Shown piece after piece: positions 1-8,078 of a DNA stretch of 64,000 nucleotides. Every line of letters begins with the position of its first letter. The first letter of the stretch is position 1. The notes beneath the pieces are model-generated. The model was not told where the DNA came from. It was given only the letters and a program-made list of their open reading frames with translations, and ran no database searches. The translations under genes were made by a program, and so were the position numbers. The stretch is from Rhodobacteraceae bacterium LMO-JJ12 (GTDB lineage: Bacteria; Pseudomonadota; Alphaproteobacteria; Rhodobacterales; Rhodobacteraceae): the NCBI GenBank assembly GCA_021555075.1, contig JAKGBX010000004.1:62001-126000 (forward strand), in the 5' to 3' direction.

Positions 1-440
1 CGCTTGTGCACGACGTTTTGTTGACCATCGGGATATTCTCGGAATTGCAGATCCGGTTCGATCTGGCGATCATTGCGGCGTTGCTGACCATCGTGGGCTA
101 TTCACTTAACGATACCGTTGTTGTGTTCGACCGGGTGCGTGAGAACCTGCGCAAGTATAAGAAGATGGAACTGAAAGAGGTTTTGAACCTGTCGATCAAC
201 GAAACGTTGAGCCGCACGGTGATGACGAGCGTCACGACGCTTCTGGCGCTGATATCGCTCTATGTGTTGGGCGGTGACGTGATCCGTGGGTTTGTCTTTG
301 CGATGATCTGGGGCGTGATCGTGGGCACCTATTCGTCGATCTTTGTGGCGTCGGCCATCCTGCTCTGGCTGGGTGTGAAGCGCGACTGGAGCAAGACCGA
401 CGCCAATGCCGGGACGCAATACGCCAATATCGACGCCTAG
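1..440 (+). CDS. secF: Protein translocase subunit SecF, C-terminal part
   Basis: This is the C-terminal half of SecF; the 5' end lies before the window and the reading frame is already open at base 3. SecF works with SecD in the inner membrane and uses the proton gradient to help pull proteins through SecYEG. The visible part has the conserved helix with HDVLLTIGIFS, then GYSLNDTVVVFDRVREN, which is the SecD/SecF family signature, and two more hydrophobic helices ending near residue 120 of the visible portion. The TSUP gene starts 4 bp after the stop, so the two are probably co-transcribed. Identification is secure. Confidence 0.96.
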   Translation, partial: LVHDVLLTIGIFSELQIRFDLAIIAALLTIVGYSLNDTVVVFDRVRENLRKYKKMELKEVLNLSINETLSRTVMTSVTTLLALISLYVLGGDVIRGFVFAMIWGVIVGTYSSIFVASAILLWLGVKRDWSKTDANAGTQYANIDA

Positions 441-444
441 CTGA

Positions 445-1206
445 ATGCCCGAAGTTGTTGCCCAGGCGCTGGCTGTTCCGGGCATAGGCTGGCTGTTCGC
501 CGCGGCGTTTCTGTCGGGGTTGGTGCGTGGGTTTGTGGGTTTTGGTACGGCGATGATCTTTCTGCCGGTCGCAGCACAGGTGCTGGAGCCGGTATGGGCG
601 GTGATCGTCTTGATCCTGATGGATGTGATCGGGCCGCTGCCGGCGATACCGCGCGCATTGAAAGACGGGCATCCCAAGGATTTACTGCGATTGCTTCTGG
701 GCACCCTGGTGGCGATACCGCTGGGGCTGATGGTCTTGTTTGCGAGCGATCCTGCCGGATTCAGGATCGCTGTTTCTGTGGTCACGCTGGTGTTGCTGGC
801 ACTGGTCGTCTCGGGTCTGCGCTATCGCGGTGAGATGCATCCGCCGCTGATCTTTGGCACCGGCATGCTGGCGGGGTTTCTGGGTGGGGCGGTGGCGATT
901 CCCGGCCCGCCGGTGATCATGCTCTATATGGCGAGCCCGCATCCGGTGCATGTGATCCGCGCCAACACGACCGCATATCTGTTCTTTTATGACATGATGA
1001 TGCTGTTCGGGTTTGTGGTTCTGGGGCGGATGGGGGGTGTTCCGCTGGTCATTGGCCTGCTTGCGGCGCTGCCTTATCTTGCGGGAAATCTGGGCGGGGC
1101 GTGGCTGTTTCGACCGGGGTATGAGCGGGCCTATCGCGGAGTCGCTTATGGCGTTATTGCGGTTTCTGCGGCGTCGGGGCTCGGCGGGTTTCTAACAGGA
1201 GGGTGA
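445..1206 (+). CDS. TSUP family (TauE/SafE-type) membrane permease
   Basis: The 253-residue product is almost entirely hydrophobic, with about eight predicted membrane segments in two similar halves. Each half contains a glycine-rich loop (FLSGLVRGFVGFGTAM near residues 23-38 and AGFLGGAVAIPGPPV near 143-157), which is the TauE/SafE (TSUP) pattern. Members export or import small organic anions, sulfite or sulfonates; the substrate cannot be read from sequence. It sits 4 bp after secF and 4 bp before the next gene, inside the secF-ccm run, but nothing ties it mechanistically to either protein export or cytochrome assembly. Confidence 0.85.
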   Translation: MPEVVAQALAVPGIGWLFAAAFLSGLVRGFVGFGTAMIFLPVAAQVLEPVWAVIVLILMDVIGPLPAIPRALKDGHPKDLLRLLLGTLVAIPLGLMVLFASDPAGFRIAVSVVTLVLLALVVSGLRYRGEMHPPLIFGTGMLAGFLGGAVAIPGPPVIMLYMASPHPVHVIRANTTAYLFFYDMMMLFGFVVLGRMGGVPLVIGLLAALPYLAGNLGGAWLFRPGYERAYRGVAYGVIAVSAASGLGGFLTGG

Positions 1207-1210
1207 GCAG

Positions 1211-1564
1211 ATGCAGATGAACGAGATGGACATGGGCGGGGTGCAGCCGATCGACGGTTATGGGCCCGGTTTTTTCCGCATTGGTGGCGAGCGCCATGAG
1301 GGTGGGATTCTGCTGACCTTGGCGGAGGTTCAAAGCTGGAGCGGGTTTGACGCGCCTGCGGTCTTGCTGGGGCTGGCCGATGAGATTGACGTGATCCTGT
1401 TTGGCATGGGCGCAGAGATTGCCCAAATCCCCGCCGATTTGCGCGCCGCGATTGAGGCGGCCGGTATGGGCGCAGAGGTGATGAATACGCCTTCGGCTTG
1501 TCGGACCTGGAATATCCTGGCGGCGGAAGGTCGGCGTGTCGCGTTGGCGGCTTTGCCCGTTTGA
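1211..1564 (+). CDS. Mth938-like domain protein (DUF498/NDUFAF3 family)
   Basis: This 117-residue soluble protein has the Mth938-like fold signature: an N-terminal strand ending in PIDGYGPGFFRIGG, a central VILFGMGAEIAQIP segment, and a C-terminal TPSACRTWNILAAEGRRVALAALPV. The mitochondrial relatives (NDUFAF3) help assemble complex I; the bacterial function is not settled. It commonly sits next to secDF and the ccm genes in Rhodobacterales, as it does here. A start 6 bp downstream (MNEMDMGG) is also possible. The 172 bp that follow, before ccmA, contain no gene I can support. Confidence 0.82.
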   Translation: MQMNEMDMGGVQPIDGYGPGFFRIGGERHEGGILLTLAEVQSWSGFDAPAVLLGLADEIDVILFGMGAEIAQIPADLRAAIEAAGMGAEVMNTPSACRTWNILAAEGRRVALAALPV

Positions 1565-1736
1565 ATCCGGCGTGTGCGATGGCCGCCCGCACGCGCTCCC
1601 GCCCACCCACCCCACGCCCGCGGGCGGCCATGGGTCGCCAGATGTTGGCGCGGTCATGGGGGAGGCGTGCGGATGCGTATCCGGGCCGGAAAAATGCGGG
1701 GTTTTGTCGGCAGCAACCTTGGGGTAAGGCGGTGGC

Positions 1737-2354
1737 ATGGAGTTGAAGATTTCCGATCTGGCGGTGGCGCGCGGGGGTGTTCCTGTGCTGGAGGGCTTGA
1801 GTTTTACGCTGACCTCTGGGCGGGCGCTTATTTTGCGCGGGCCAAATGGCATCGGTAAGACCACGCTGTTGCGCACCATTGCAGGGCTTCAGCCTGCGTT
1901 GGCGGGAGAGATTGGGCTGGATCGCGAAGCGATGGCCTATGCGGCGCATGCTGACGGGATCAAGGCGACGCTGAGCGTAGAGGAAAACCTGACCTTCTGG
2001 GCAAGCGTCTTTGGCACCGATCATGTGGCCAAGGCGCTGGCGGGTTTCGCGCTTGAGCCAATGCGCAACCGTCCTGCAGGGGCGCTTTCGGCGGGGCAGA
2101 AACGGCGGCTGGGACTGGCGCGGTTGATCGTGACAGGGCGACCCGTTTGGGTGCTGGACGAGCCGACGGTGTCGCTGGATGTTGAAGCGGTGGCGATGTT
2201 TGGCGCGGCGATCCGGGCGCATCTGGCGGAGGGCGGCATGGCGTTGATCGCGACGCACATCGATCTTGGGTTGGAGGAGGCCGAGATCTTCGATGTCGGG
2301 CCGTTCAAGGCAAAGCCGTCCGGGGCGGATGATTTCGACGAGGTGTTCTTGTGA
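1737..2354 (+). CDS. ccmA: Heme ABC exporter ATP-binding protein CcmA
   Basis: CcmA is the ATPase of the CcmABCD complex, which releases holo-CcmE during cytochrome c maturation at the inner membrane. The 205-residue length is typical. Walker A is GPNGIGKTT at residues 35-43, the ABC signature LSAGQ is at 117-121 and Walker B VWVLDEP is at 137-143. An AAGG ribosome-binding site precedes the ATG by 8 nt. The stop overlaps the ccmB start (GTGA), so the two are translationally coupled. Gene order ccmA-B-C-D-G downstream confirms the call. Confidence 0.95.
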   Translation: MELKISDLAVARGGVPVLEGLSFTLTSGRALILRGPNGIGKTTLLRTIAGLQPALAGEIGLDREAMAYAAHADGIKATLSVEENLTFWASVFGTDHVAKALAGFALEPMRNRPAGALSAGQKRRLGLARLIVTGRPVWVLDEPTVSLDVEAVAMFGAAIRAHLAEGGMALIATHIDLGLEEAEIFDVGPFKAKPSGADDFDEVFL

Positions 2355-3007
2355 TTGCGCTTCTAATTCGAGATTTGCGACTGGCGGTGCGGGCCGGGGG
2401 CGGGTTTGGCCTTGGGCTGTCGTTCTTCCTGATTGTTGTGGTGTTGGTGCCGTTTAGTGTTGGCCCCGAAACGGGGCTGCTGTCGCGCATCGCGCCGGGC
2501 ATCCTGTGGCTGGGCGCGTTGCTGGCCTGTTTGTTGTCGCTTGATCGTATATTTGCGCTCGACTGGGAGGATGGCTCGCTTGATCTGTTGGCCACGTCGC
2601 CTTTGCCGATGGAAGGCATCGTTTCAATCAAGGCCTTGGCGCATTGGTTGACCACTGGATTGCCTCTGGTGCTTGCCTCGCCGTTGTTCGGGTTGCTTTT
2701 GAGCCTGCCAGCGCAAGGCTATGCGCCGATGATCCTGTCGCTTTTGATTGGCACGCCGGCATTGTCAGTTACGGGCACGTTTGGTGCGGCGCTGACTGTG
2801 GGGTTGAAGCGGGGCGGCTTGCTTTTGAGCCTGTTGGTGTTGCCGCTTTATGTGCCGACGCTGATCTTTGGGGCAGAGATGGCGCGACGAGGCGCCGAGG
2901 GGCTGGAAACCACGACGCCGATGCTGATGCTGGCGGGGATCAGCTTTGGCGTGATTGCGCTCTTACCCTTTGCCAGCGCGGCAGTATTGCGGGTGAACCT
3001 GCGCTGA
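2351..3007 (+). CDS. ccmB: Heme exporter membrane protein CcmB
   Basis: CcmB is the six-helix membrane subunit that pairs with CcmA. The product is 218 residues with about six hydrophobic segments, including LNPxLS-type stretches such as [19 protein letters not shown] and [16 protein letters not shown], which are conserved in CcmB. It begins with GTG inside the last codons of ccmA. A 116-bp gap separates it from ccmC; nothing beyond leader sequence is evident there. Confidence 0.94.
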   Translation: MIALLIRDLRLAVRAGGGFGLGLSFFLIVVVLVPFSVGPETGLLSRIAPGILWLGALLACLLSLDRIFALDWEDGSLDLLATSPLPMEGIVSIKALAHWLTTGLPLVLASPLFGLLLSLPAQGYAPMILSLLIGTPALSVTGTFGAALTVGLKRGGLLLSLLVLPLYVPTLIFGAEMARRGAEGLETTTPMLMLAGISFGVIALLPFASAAVLRVNLR

Positions 3008-3123
3008 GCGGCGAGCACATCGAAATGTGAACGCCGGGGGCTGGAAATGCGCGGCGATTTAAGGCAGATCAAAGCGGGCCGGGCGGCCTATGCGTAAACC
3101 AACGCGACAGCCTGACGAGGAAG

Positions 3124-3870
3124 ATGCGCGACATGAACTTGAATGCACTTTGGGAATACGCCAACCCGCTGAAATTTATGCGCACAACCGAAAAGGCGCT
3201 GCCGTGGTTTGCGACCTCGGCTGCGCTGTGCCTCGTGATCGGGCTGAGCTGGGGCTTTTTCTTTACGCCCGATGACTATCGTCAGGGATCGACCGTGAAG
3301 ATATTCTATCTGCATGTGCCGAGCGCGATGATGGCGATCAATGTGTGGGCAATGATGCTGATCACCTCGCTGGTCTGGATTGTTCGGCGCCACCATGTGA
3401 GCGCGCTTGCGGCCCGTGCGGCGGCGCCGATCGGCGCGACGATGACGCTGATCGCGCTGATCACCGGGGCGATCTGGGGCGAGCCGATGTGGGGGACATG
3501 GTGGGCCTGGGATCCGCGGCTAACGTCGTTTCTGATCCTGTTCCTGTTCTATCTTGGGTATATGGCGCTGTGGTCGGCGATCGAGAACGACGATACCGCC
3601 GCTGATCTGACATCGGTGCTTTGCCTGGTTGGTTCGGTTTTTGCGATCCTGAGCCGCTATGCGGTGAACTTCTGGAATCAGGGGTTGCATCAGGGGGCGT
3701 CGCTGTCGCTCGATAAAGAAGAGAATGTGGCCGATATTTTCTGGTATCCTGCGCTGGTCTGTATCGCGGGGTTTATTTTGTTGTTCATCACGTTGGTGAT
3801 CATTCGCACCAATACTGAAATTCGTGCACGCCGAATGCGTGCACTTCTGGCACGGGAGCGGTTGGGATGA
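3124..3870 (+). CDS. ccmC: Heme-handling protein CcmC
   Basis: CcmC presents heme to the chaperone CcmE. The 248-residue protein carries the defining tryptophan-rich periplasmic motif WGTWWAWDPRL at residues 123-133, flanked by histidine-containing loops (FYLHVPSA near 61-68 and WNQGLHQGASLS further on) expected to provide axial ligands. Six membrane segments are visible. The first ATG (3124) and an in-frame ATG 9 bp later share one GAGGAAG ribosome-binding site, so the true start is uncertain by three codons. The stop overlaps the ccmD start as ATGA. Confidence 0.95.
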   Translation: MRDMNLNALWEYANPLKFMRTTEKALPWFATSAALCLVIGLSWGFFFTPDDYRQGSTVKIFYLHVPSAMMAINVWAMMLITSLVWIVRRHHVSALAARAAAPIGATMTLIALITGAIWGEPMWGTWWAWDPRLTSFLILFLFYLGYMALWSAIENDDTAADLTSVLCLVGSVFAILSRYAVNFWNQGLHQGASLSLDKEENVADIFWYPALVCIAGFILLFITLVIIRTNTEIRARRMRALLARERLG

Positions 3871-4025
3871 TTCCTGAACTGGGCAAATATGCAGGTGCCG
3901 TCCTGTCATCTTATGGGCTGTCCATCGGCTTGCTCCTGCTGTTGGTGGGGGTGTCGATGTTGCGCTCGCGGCGGGTCAAGGCGGAACTGGCGGAAGTTGA
4001 AATGCGAAGGAAACGGAATGGCTAA
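3867..4025 (+). CDS. ccmD: Small heme-exporter subunit CcmD
   Basis: This 52-residue gene is easily missed because of its size. It starts in an ATGA overlap with ccmC and ends 8 bp inside ccmG. The product has a short polar N terminus (MIPELGKYAGAV), one hydrophobic segment of about 18 residues, and a basic cytoplasmic tail with several arginines, the classic CcmD layout. CcmD stabilises the CcmABC complex and is needed for release of holo-CcmE. Position between ccmC and ccmG makes the identification firm. Confidence 0.9.
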   Translation: MIPELGKYAGAVLSSYGLSIGLLLLLVGVSMLRSRRVKAELAEVEMRRKRNG

Positions 4026-4572
4026 GGTTAGTCCAATGATGCTTGCACCACCGCTGGTCTTTGTCGCCTTGGTGGGGCTGTTCTTCTGGGGCATGGCCCG
4101 GGAAGATGCCAATGTGCTGCCCTCACAGTTGATTGGCAAAGCGGCACCGGGGGTGTCGCTGGAAAAGCTGGGGGAAACGCCGCTTCTGACCGATGAAGTG
4201 CTGGCCGAAAACACCGTCAAGCTGGTGAATTTCTGGGGCACGTGGTGTGTGGCGTGTCGGGCCGAGCATCCCACTCTCCTGTGGATGCGAGACAATCTCG
4301 ATGTGCCGTTGCATGGGGTCAATTTTGACGACACCACGGCGCGCGCATTGGCTTATCTTGAGAAGGACGGCAACCCGTTCGCCACGCTGGGCGAGGCCAA
4401 GACGGCGCGCACCAAGATCGACTGGGGCGTCTATGGCGCGCCCGAGACCTTCATCATCGATGCGGAGGGCAAGGTTGTCTTGCGCTGGGCTGGACCGATT
4501 ACGCAGCGGGTGTTACAGGAAAACATCCTGCCTGCGATCGAAAAGGCCAAGGCGGGCGTGCCGCAGGGCTGA
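4018..4572 (+). CDS. ccmG: Thiol:disulfide interchange protein CcmG (DsbE)
   Basis: CcmG is a membrane-anchored periplasmic thioredoxin that keeps apocytochrome c or CcmH reduced. The ATG at 4018 is chosen because the protein then starts with a single N-terminal membrane anchor (residues about 8-26) and is 184 residues long, as is usual. The active site is WCVAC with cysteines 77 and 80, followed by RAEHP, and the conserved GAPETFIID loop with the cis-proline near residue 140. It overlaps ccmD by 8 bp. No ccmF, ccmH or ccmI follows, so the later ccm genes must lie elsewhere. Confidence 0.95.
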   Translation: MAKVSPMMLAPPLVFVALVGLFFWGMAREDANVLPSQLIGKAAPGVSLEKLGETPLLTDEVLAENTVKLVNFWGTWCVACRAEHPTLLWMRDNLDVPLHGVNFDDTTARALAYLEKDGNPFATLGEAKTARTKIDWGVYGAPETFIIDAEGKVVLRWAGPITQRVLQENILPAIEKAKAGVPQG

Positions 4573-4632
4573 GCCACGCGCCGCCGCAATCTATTGACGA
4601 TATCGACGGCGTAACCCTCGGTGGCCTCCGGG

Positions 4633-4680
4633 TTTCATCTTGCCAAAAATATCCTGGGGGTCTGGGGGTGAAACCCCCAG
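4633..4680 (+). repeat. Dispersed REP-like element, copy 1
   Basis: A conserved core TTCATCTTGC...AATATCC...GGGGT (4634-4661) is followed by a hairpin with stem CTGGGGGT (4662-4669) and ACCCCCAG (4673-4680) and a 3-nt loop. A second copy with the same core and a different GC hairpin lies in opposite orientation at 18460-18503. It falls between the convergent ccmG and permease genes, so it may also act as a transcription stop, although no T-run follows. From memory this core is common between genes in Rhodobacteraceae genomes; that is not verified here. Confidence 0.6.
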
Positions 4681-4746
4681 TCCCATAGCGGCCCGACATA
4701 GGCGAACCTCACGAAGGGACGCGCCCTATTGAAGATCAACAGGTGT

Positions 4747-5553
4747 TCAGCGAATGATATTGGCGCGCAGGCGCAGTTTGCGGCGGTGTTCTTGTGGTAA
4801 ATGGCGATTCAGGTAGCGGTTGATCAGGCCGAAAAAGGCAATGATGACCAGTGTTAGCATGATGAAATAGCCCGCGAGAATGGGGTATGGGATGAAGGGA
4901 TTGAACGTCTTGTCGGCAAAATAGCTGGCATAGTAGAGCGCGTCGCCGCGTTGTTGCCACGTTGGGAAGCCGGAAAAGAAGACCAGCGTTGTGGCGTGAA
5001 AAAGGAAGATCGCCTCGTTTGTGTAGGCCGGCCATGCAAGGCGCATGGATGTGGGCCATATGATCTTGCGAAAGCGTGCCCAGCCGGAAAAGCCATAGGC
5101 GTCTGCCGCCTCGACATCGCCCTTGGGGATCGAGCGCAGCGCGCCATAGAAAATCTCGCCGGAATAGGCGGCGGTGTTGAAAAAGAGCACGACCAGCGCG
5201 CCAAGCCATGCCGACGAGAAGGGGGTAAAAACCGGGAAGATGCCCTTGAGGCTGAGAAACAGGAAATAGCCAAAGAAGAATTGAATAAAGAGCGGTGAGC
5301 CGCGAAAGACGAAGATGAACCATTCGGCGGGTTTGCGCAGCCATGGTGATTTTGCGCCTTTGCCAAGCGCCAGCGCGTTGGCCAGAAAAAACCCGGCCAA
5401 AAGCGCGAACACGCCGAAATAGATGTTCCACAGCATGCCCGAGCCAATCAGGGTGAATTGTTCGCAGAGGGTGAAGTTTTCGCGCGGCAGGGCGCGTTCG
5501 CCGATGCCAATGCTGCGCAGGCCGTAGTCCTGAATGGTTTGCCAGCAGCTCAT
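4747..5553 (-). CDS. Polar amino-acid ABC transporter permease (HisM type)
   Basis: This 268-residue inner-membrane protein has an N-terminal cytoplasmic/periplasmic extension, about five membrane helices and the binding-protein-dependent permease EAA loop, here DVEAADAYGFSGWARFRKIIWP near residues 156-177. This HisM/HisQ family imports polar or basic amino acids. The start overlaps the stop of the upstream permease gene (ATGA). It is the last gene of the operon that begins at 8869. A convergent ccmG lies 175 bp away with a REP-like element between. The exact amino acid cannot be decided. Confidence 0.9.
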   Translation of the reverse strand: MSCWQTIQDYGLRSIGIGERALPRENFTLCEQFTLIGSGMLWNIYFGVFALLAGFFLANALALGKGAKSPWLRKPAEWFIFVFRGSPLFIQFFFGYFLFLSLKGIFPVFTPFSSAWLGALVVLFFNTAAYSGEIFYGALRSIPKGDVEAADAYGFSGWARFRKIIWPTSMRLAWPAYTNEAIFLFHATTLVFFSGFPTWQQRGDALYYASYFADKTFNPFIPYPILAGYFIMLTLVIIAFFGLINRYLNRHLPQEHRRKLRLRANIIR

Positions 5554-6500
5554 GTCGCCTCCGCCTTACGCTGGGATTCGCCGCCGGTGGTGGCCTGACC
5601 GTGGCTGAGACGACGGGTGAGGCGTTCGAGCACGACCTCGGAGACGCGGGTGAAGATGAGATAGAAGATCAGCAGCGCCAGAAAATACCACATCAGCCAG
5701 TTGCCATGCGGATAATCGGTGAAGCGTGCGGTTTTGGAACCGCCCAGTTCGCGCGCCCAATAGACGATGTCTTCGACGCCCAAGAGGAACAAGAGCGGGG
5801 TGGCCTTGATCAGCACCATCCAGAGATTGGAGAGGCCGGGCAGGGCATAGATCCACATTTGCGGCACGAGGATGCGCCAGAAACTTTGGCGCGGGCTCAG
5901 GCCATAGGCTTCGGCGGTTTCGATCTGGGCGCGGGGCACGGTGCGCATGGCGCCATAAAGCACGTTGGCCGCAAAGGCGCCGAACACGATGGCAAAGGTC
6001 AGCACGGCGATACTGAACCCGTAGACTTCATGGACCCACTGTGGGGAATTGCCCAAGGGCAGTTTGGCAGCGGCGCAGACTACGAAATCATCGCCCTGGC
6101 GAATGGGTTGATCCCAATCGGGGCATTTGATCTTGTGGCGCACCCATTCGAACAACTGATCGAGCGCAATGACGAAGAAGAGAAAGAAAGCGATGTCGGG
6201 CACGCCGCGCACCAGCGCGATATAGGCTTTGCCGACCCATGACAGGGGCGCGAAGTGAGAGCGCGCGGCGGTGGCACCGAAAAACCCAAAGAGCAGGGCG
6301 GCGGGCGCGGTTACGGCCAAGAGCAGCAGAACCGTCCCAAAGGACGCATAGAAAGCCAAGTGCTTTCCGGTGGTCAGATAGCAGCTCAGCCACGTGAGGC
6401 CTTCCAGGCTGGCTGGATCAGAGCAAAAGGAAAATATAGCGGGCCTCGTTTCGGTTTGGATCGGTGCGTTTGGCAGGTAGAGGGAACCGGCCTTGGGCAA
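5550..6500 (-). CDS. Polar amino-acid ABC transporter permease (HisQ type), start uncertain
   Basis: The product (316 residues from the TTG at 6500) is longer than the roughly 230 residues usual for HisQ. The extra length is an N-terminal segment and a loop containing two cysteines (CPDWDQ... near 135 and VVCAAAKL near 150) before the conserved core. The EAA motif is QIETAEAYGLSPRQSFWRILVPQ. An in-frame stop lies seven codons upstream of 6500 and no ATG or GTG is available before the first helix, so TTG is the only plausible start seen. That TTG begins 1 nt after a GC hairpin. A sequencing error near the 5' end is an alternative explanation. Confidence 0.82.
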   Translation of the reverse strand: MPKAGSLYLPNAPIQTETRPAIFSFCSDPASLEGLTWLSCYLTTGKHLAFYASFGTVLLLLAVTAPAALLFGFFGATAARSHFAPLSWVGKAYIALVRGVPDIAFFLFFVIALDQLFEWVRHKIKCPDWDQPIRQGDDFVVCAAAKLPLGNSPQWVHEVYGFSIAVLTFAIVFGAFAANVLYGAMRTVPRAQIETAEAYGLSPRQSFWRILVPQMWIYALPGLSNLWMVLIKATPLLFLLGVEDIVYWARELGGSKTARFTDYPHGNWLMWYFLALLIFYLIFTRVSEVVLERLTRRLSHGQATTGGESQRKAEAT

Positions 6501-6501
6501 A

Positions 6502-6520
6502 GGGGGGCAGGGTGCCCCCC
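6502..6520 (-). promoter_or_regulatory. GC hairpin between binding-protein and permease genes
   Basis: On the minus strand GGGGGGCA pairs with TGCCCCCC (8 bp) around a CCC loop, 28 nt after the stop of the binding-protein gene and directly before the TTG of the permease gene. Only three T residues follow, so it is at best a weak terminator. In binding-protein operons such hairpins commonly protect the upstream mRNA and lower permease expression. Here it would also mask the only G-rich ribosome-binding site of the permease gene. The structure is plain; the role is inferred. Confidence 0.6.
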
Positions 6521-6548
6521 TTCATCATTTTGAAGATCGGTCGGAGGC

Positions 6549-7271
6549 TCAGAACTTGCCTTCGATTTCCCATTTGTCGAGCAGGGCGTTCAGCGAGCCA
6601 TCTGCTTTCATCGACTCGATGGCGGCATCGAATTTAGAGCGCATTTCGTCATCGGACTTGCGGAAGGCCATGCCGATGCCGTCACCCAGGAAGGTGTCTT
6701 CGCCAACAAACTGAAGCTCGCCTTCGGCCACGATCGGGACGAGGAAGTCCTTGTCGGCCATAACCGCGTCAACTTCGCCCGATTTCACGGCGGCGACCGT
6801 TTCATCCGGGGTGGGGAATTCGACCAGGGTTGCGTCGGTCGTGGCCACATGCGCGGATTGGATGGTTGCCGATTGCGCCGACACGACGGCGGTTTTCACG
6901 TCGACGTCTGCCGTCAGGGCCGCATAAGCCGAGGGCGAAGGCAGGGTGTAACCGGTGGTGAAGTTCACGACTTCCTTGCGCTCAGGCGTGATGGACATGC
7001 CCGCGATGATCGCATCATAGTTGCCCGACAGAAGATTCGGGATGATCGAATCCCAGTCGTTTGTGACCCATTCACAGGTCAGCTCGGCGCGTTTGCAAAG
7101 CTCGTCGCCCAACTCGCGCTCAAACCCGGCGACTTCGCCAGCGTCGTTGAGGAAGTTATACGGAGGATAGGCGCCTTCGGTGCCAAGACGTACGGTTTTG
7201 CCGTGGCTTTCGGCAAAGGCCATGCCAGCGGTGAGGGCCAGAGCGGCGGTGGTCAGAATGAGTTTTTTCAT
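6549..7271 (-). CDS. Periplasmic amino-acid-binding protein (SBP family 3), copy 2
   Basis: This 240-residue protein starts with a clear signal peptide (MKKLILTTAALALTAGMAFAES, cleavage after AFA near residue 20). The mature part has the family 3 motif LGTEGAYPPYNFLNDAGEVAGFERELGDELCKRA, including the FE[VR]EL ligand-site pattern and a Cys pair (CKRAELTCEW) expected to form a disulfide as in LAO/histidine-binding proteins. It captures an amino acid for the permease pair encoded downstream. It is 60 bp downstream of a second, diverged binding-protein gene. Confidence 0.92.
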   Translation of the reverse strand: MKKLILTTAALALTAGMAFAESHGKTVRLGTEGAYPPYNFLNDAGEVAGFERELGDELCKRAELTCEWVTNDWDSIIPNLLSGNYDAIIAGMSITPERKEVVNFTTGYTLPSPSAYAALTADVDVKTAVVSAQSATIQSAHVATTDATLVEFPTPDETVAAVKSGEVDAVMADKDFLVPIVAEGELQFVGEDTFLGDGIGMAFRKSDDEMRSKFDAAIESMKADGSLNALLDKWEIEGKF

Positions 7272-7331
7272 GGTTTTCTCCCTAGGTTGATTTCACTGTT
7301 TTTGGTTTGTGCGATCTTAGTAGGATCGCAT

Positions 7332-8078
7332 TTAGGTTTCGGTGGATTTGGTGAACCATTTCTTGCGAAGCTTTTCAATGGTTCCATCAGCTTCGAGCGC
7401 ATCGAGTGCGGCATCGAACCCTTGTTTGATTTCGGAGCGCCCGGGCGCGATGGCCACGGCCGCGCCGCCTGCGTCGATGTTTTCGAGGCGGATGATCGCC
7501 AGCATGCGGCTGGTGCTGTAGACCCGTGATTCAAGGAAATCCGGGTTGCCGAAGGTCAGATCACACGTCCCGTCAAGCACCGCTTTGAGTGCGCCGCCCG
7601 CGGTGGGAAAGGCGATGAAGTTGTAGCCCATGCTCTTCAGATGATCTTCGTGGATCGTCCCTTCTTGCACCGCGATCATCGCGTGGGCGGGATCCTGAAA
7701 TGTGTGGGTGCCAACGAACAGGCCCTGGGGTTTGTCGGCAGAGCGGAAGTATTCGCGGCTGAAACTGGTCACGGCCCGGCGCGACGGGGTGATTGATATT
7801 CCGGCCATGGCCGCGTCGAACTCGCCTTCAGCGAGGTCGCTCAGCAGCGTTGTCCAATCGTGGACCAGCCACGAACAGTTCCAGCCGGTATGGGCACAGA
7901 TGGCATTGCCAAGATCGATTTCGAAGCCTTGCGGCTGGCCGTTGGCGTCGAGCGAATTATACGGCGGGAAGGCGCCTTCTGTGGCGATGCGCACGCGCTG
8001 ACCGTCGCCCGCCTGGGCGACGCCCGGCAGAGCGAGAGCGGCGGCAAGCAGGAGCATGGGCAGGGTGAAACGCATCAT
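7332..8078 (-). CDS. Periplasmic amino-acid-binding protein (SBP family 3), copy 1
   Basis: The 248-residue product begins with a signal peptide (cleavage near VAQA, residues 20-23) and carries the same family 3 layout as its downstream neighbour: IATEGAFPPYNSLDANGQPQGFEIDLGNAICAHTGWNCSW. The two are clearly related but far from identical, so they probably differ in ligand or affinity. The Cys pair CAHTGWNC is conserved between them. Two ATG codons (8078 and 8075) are possible. The gene overlaps the end of the ATPase gene by 4 bp. Confidence 0.91.
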   Translation of the reverse strand: MMRFTLPMLLLAAALALPGVAQAGDGQRVRIATEGAFPPYNSLDANGQPQGFEIDLGNAICAHTGWNCSWLVHDWTTLLSDLAEGEFDAAMAGISITPSRRAVTSFSREYFRSADKPQGLFVGTHTFQDPAHAMIAVQEGTIHEDHLKSMGYNFIAFPTAGGALKAVLDGTCDLTFGNPDFLESRVYSTSRMLAIIRLENIDAGGAAVAIAPGRSEIKQGFDAALDALEADGTIEKLRKKWFTKSTET

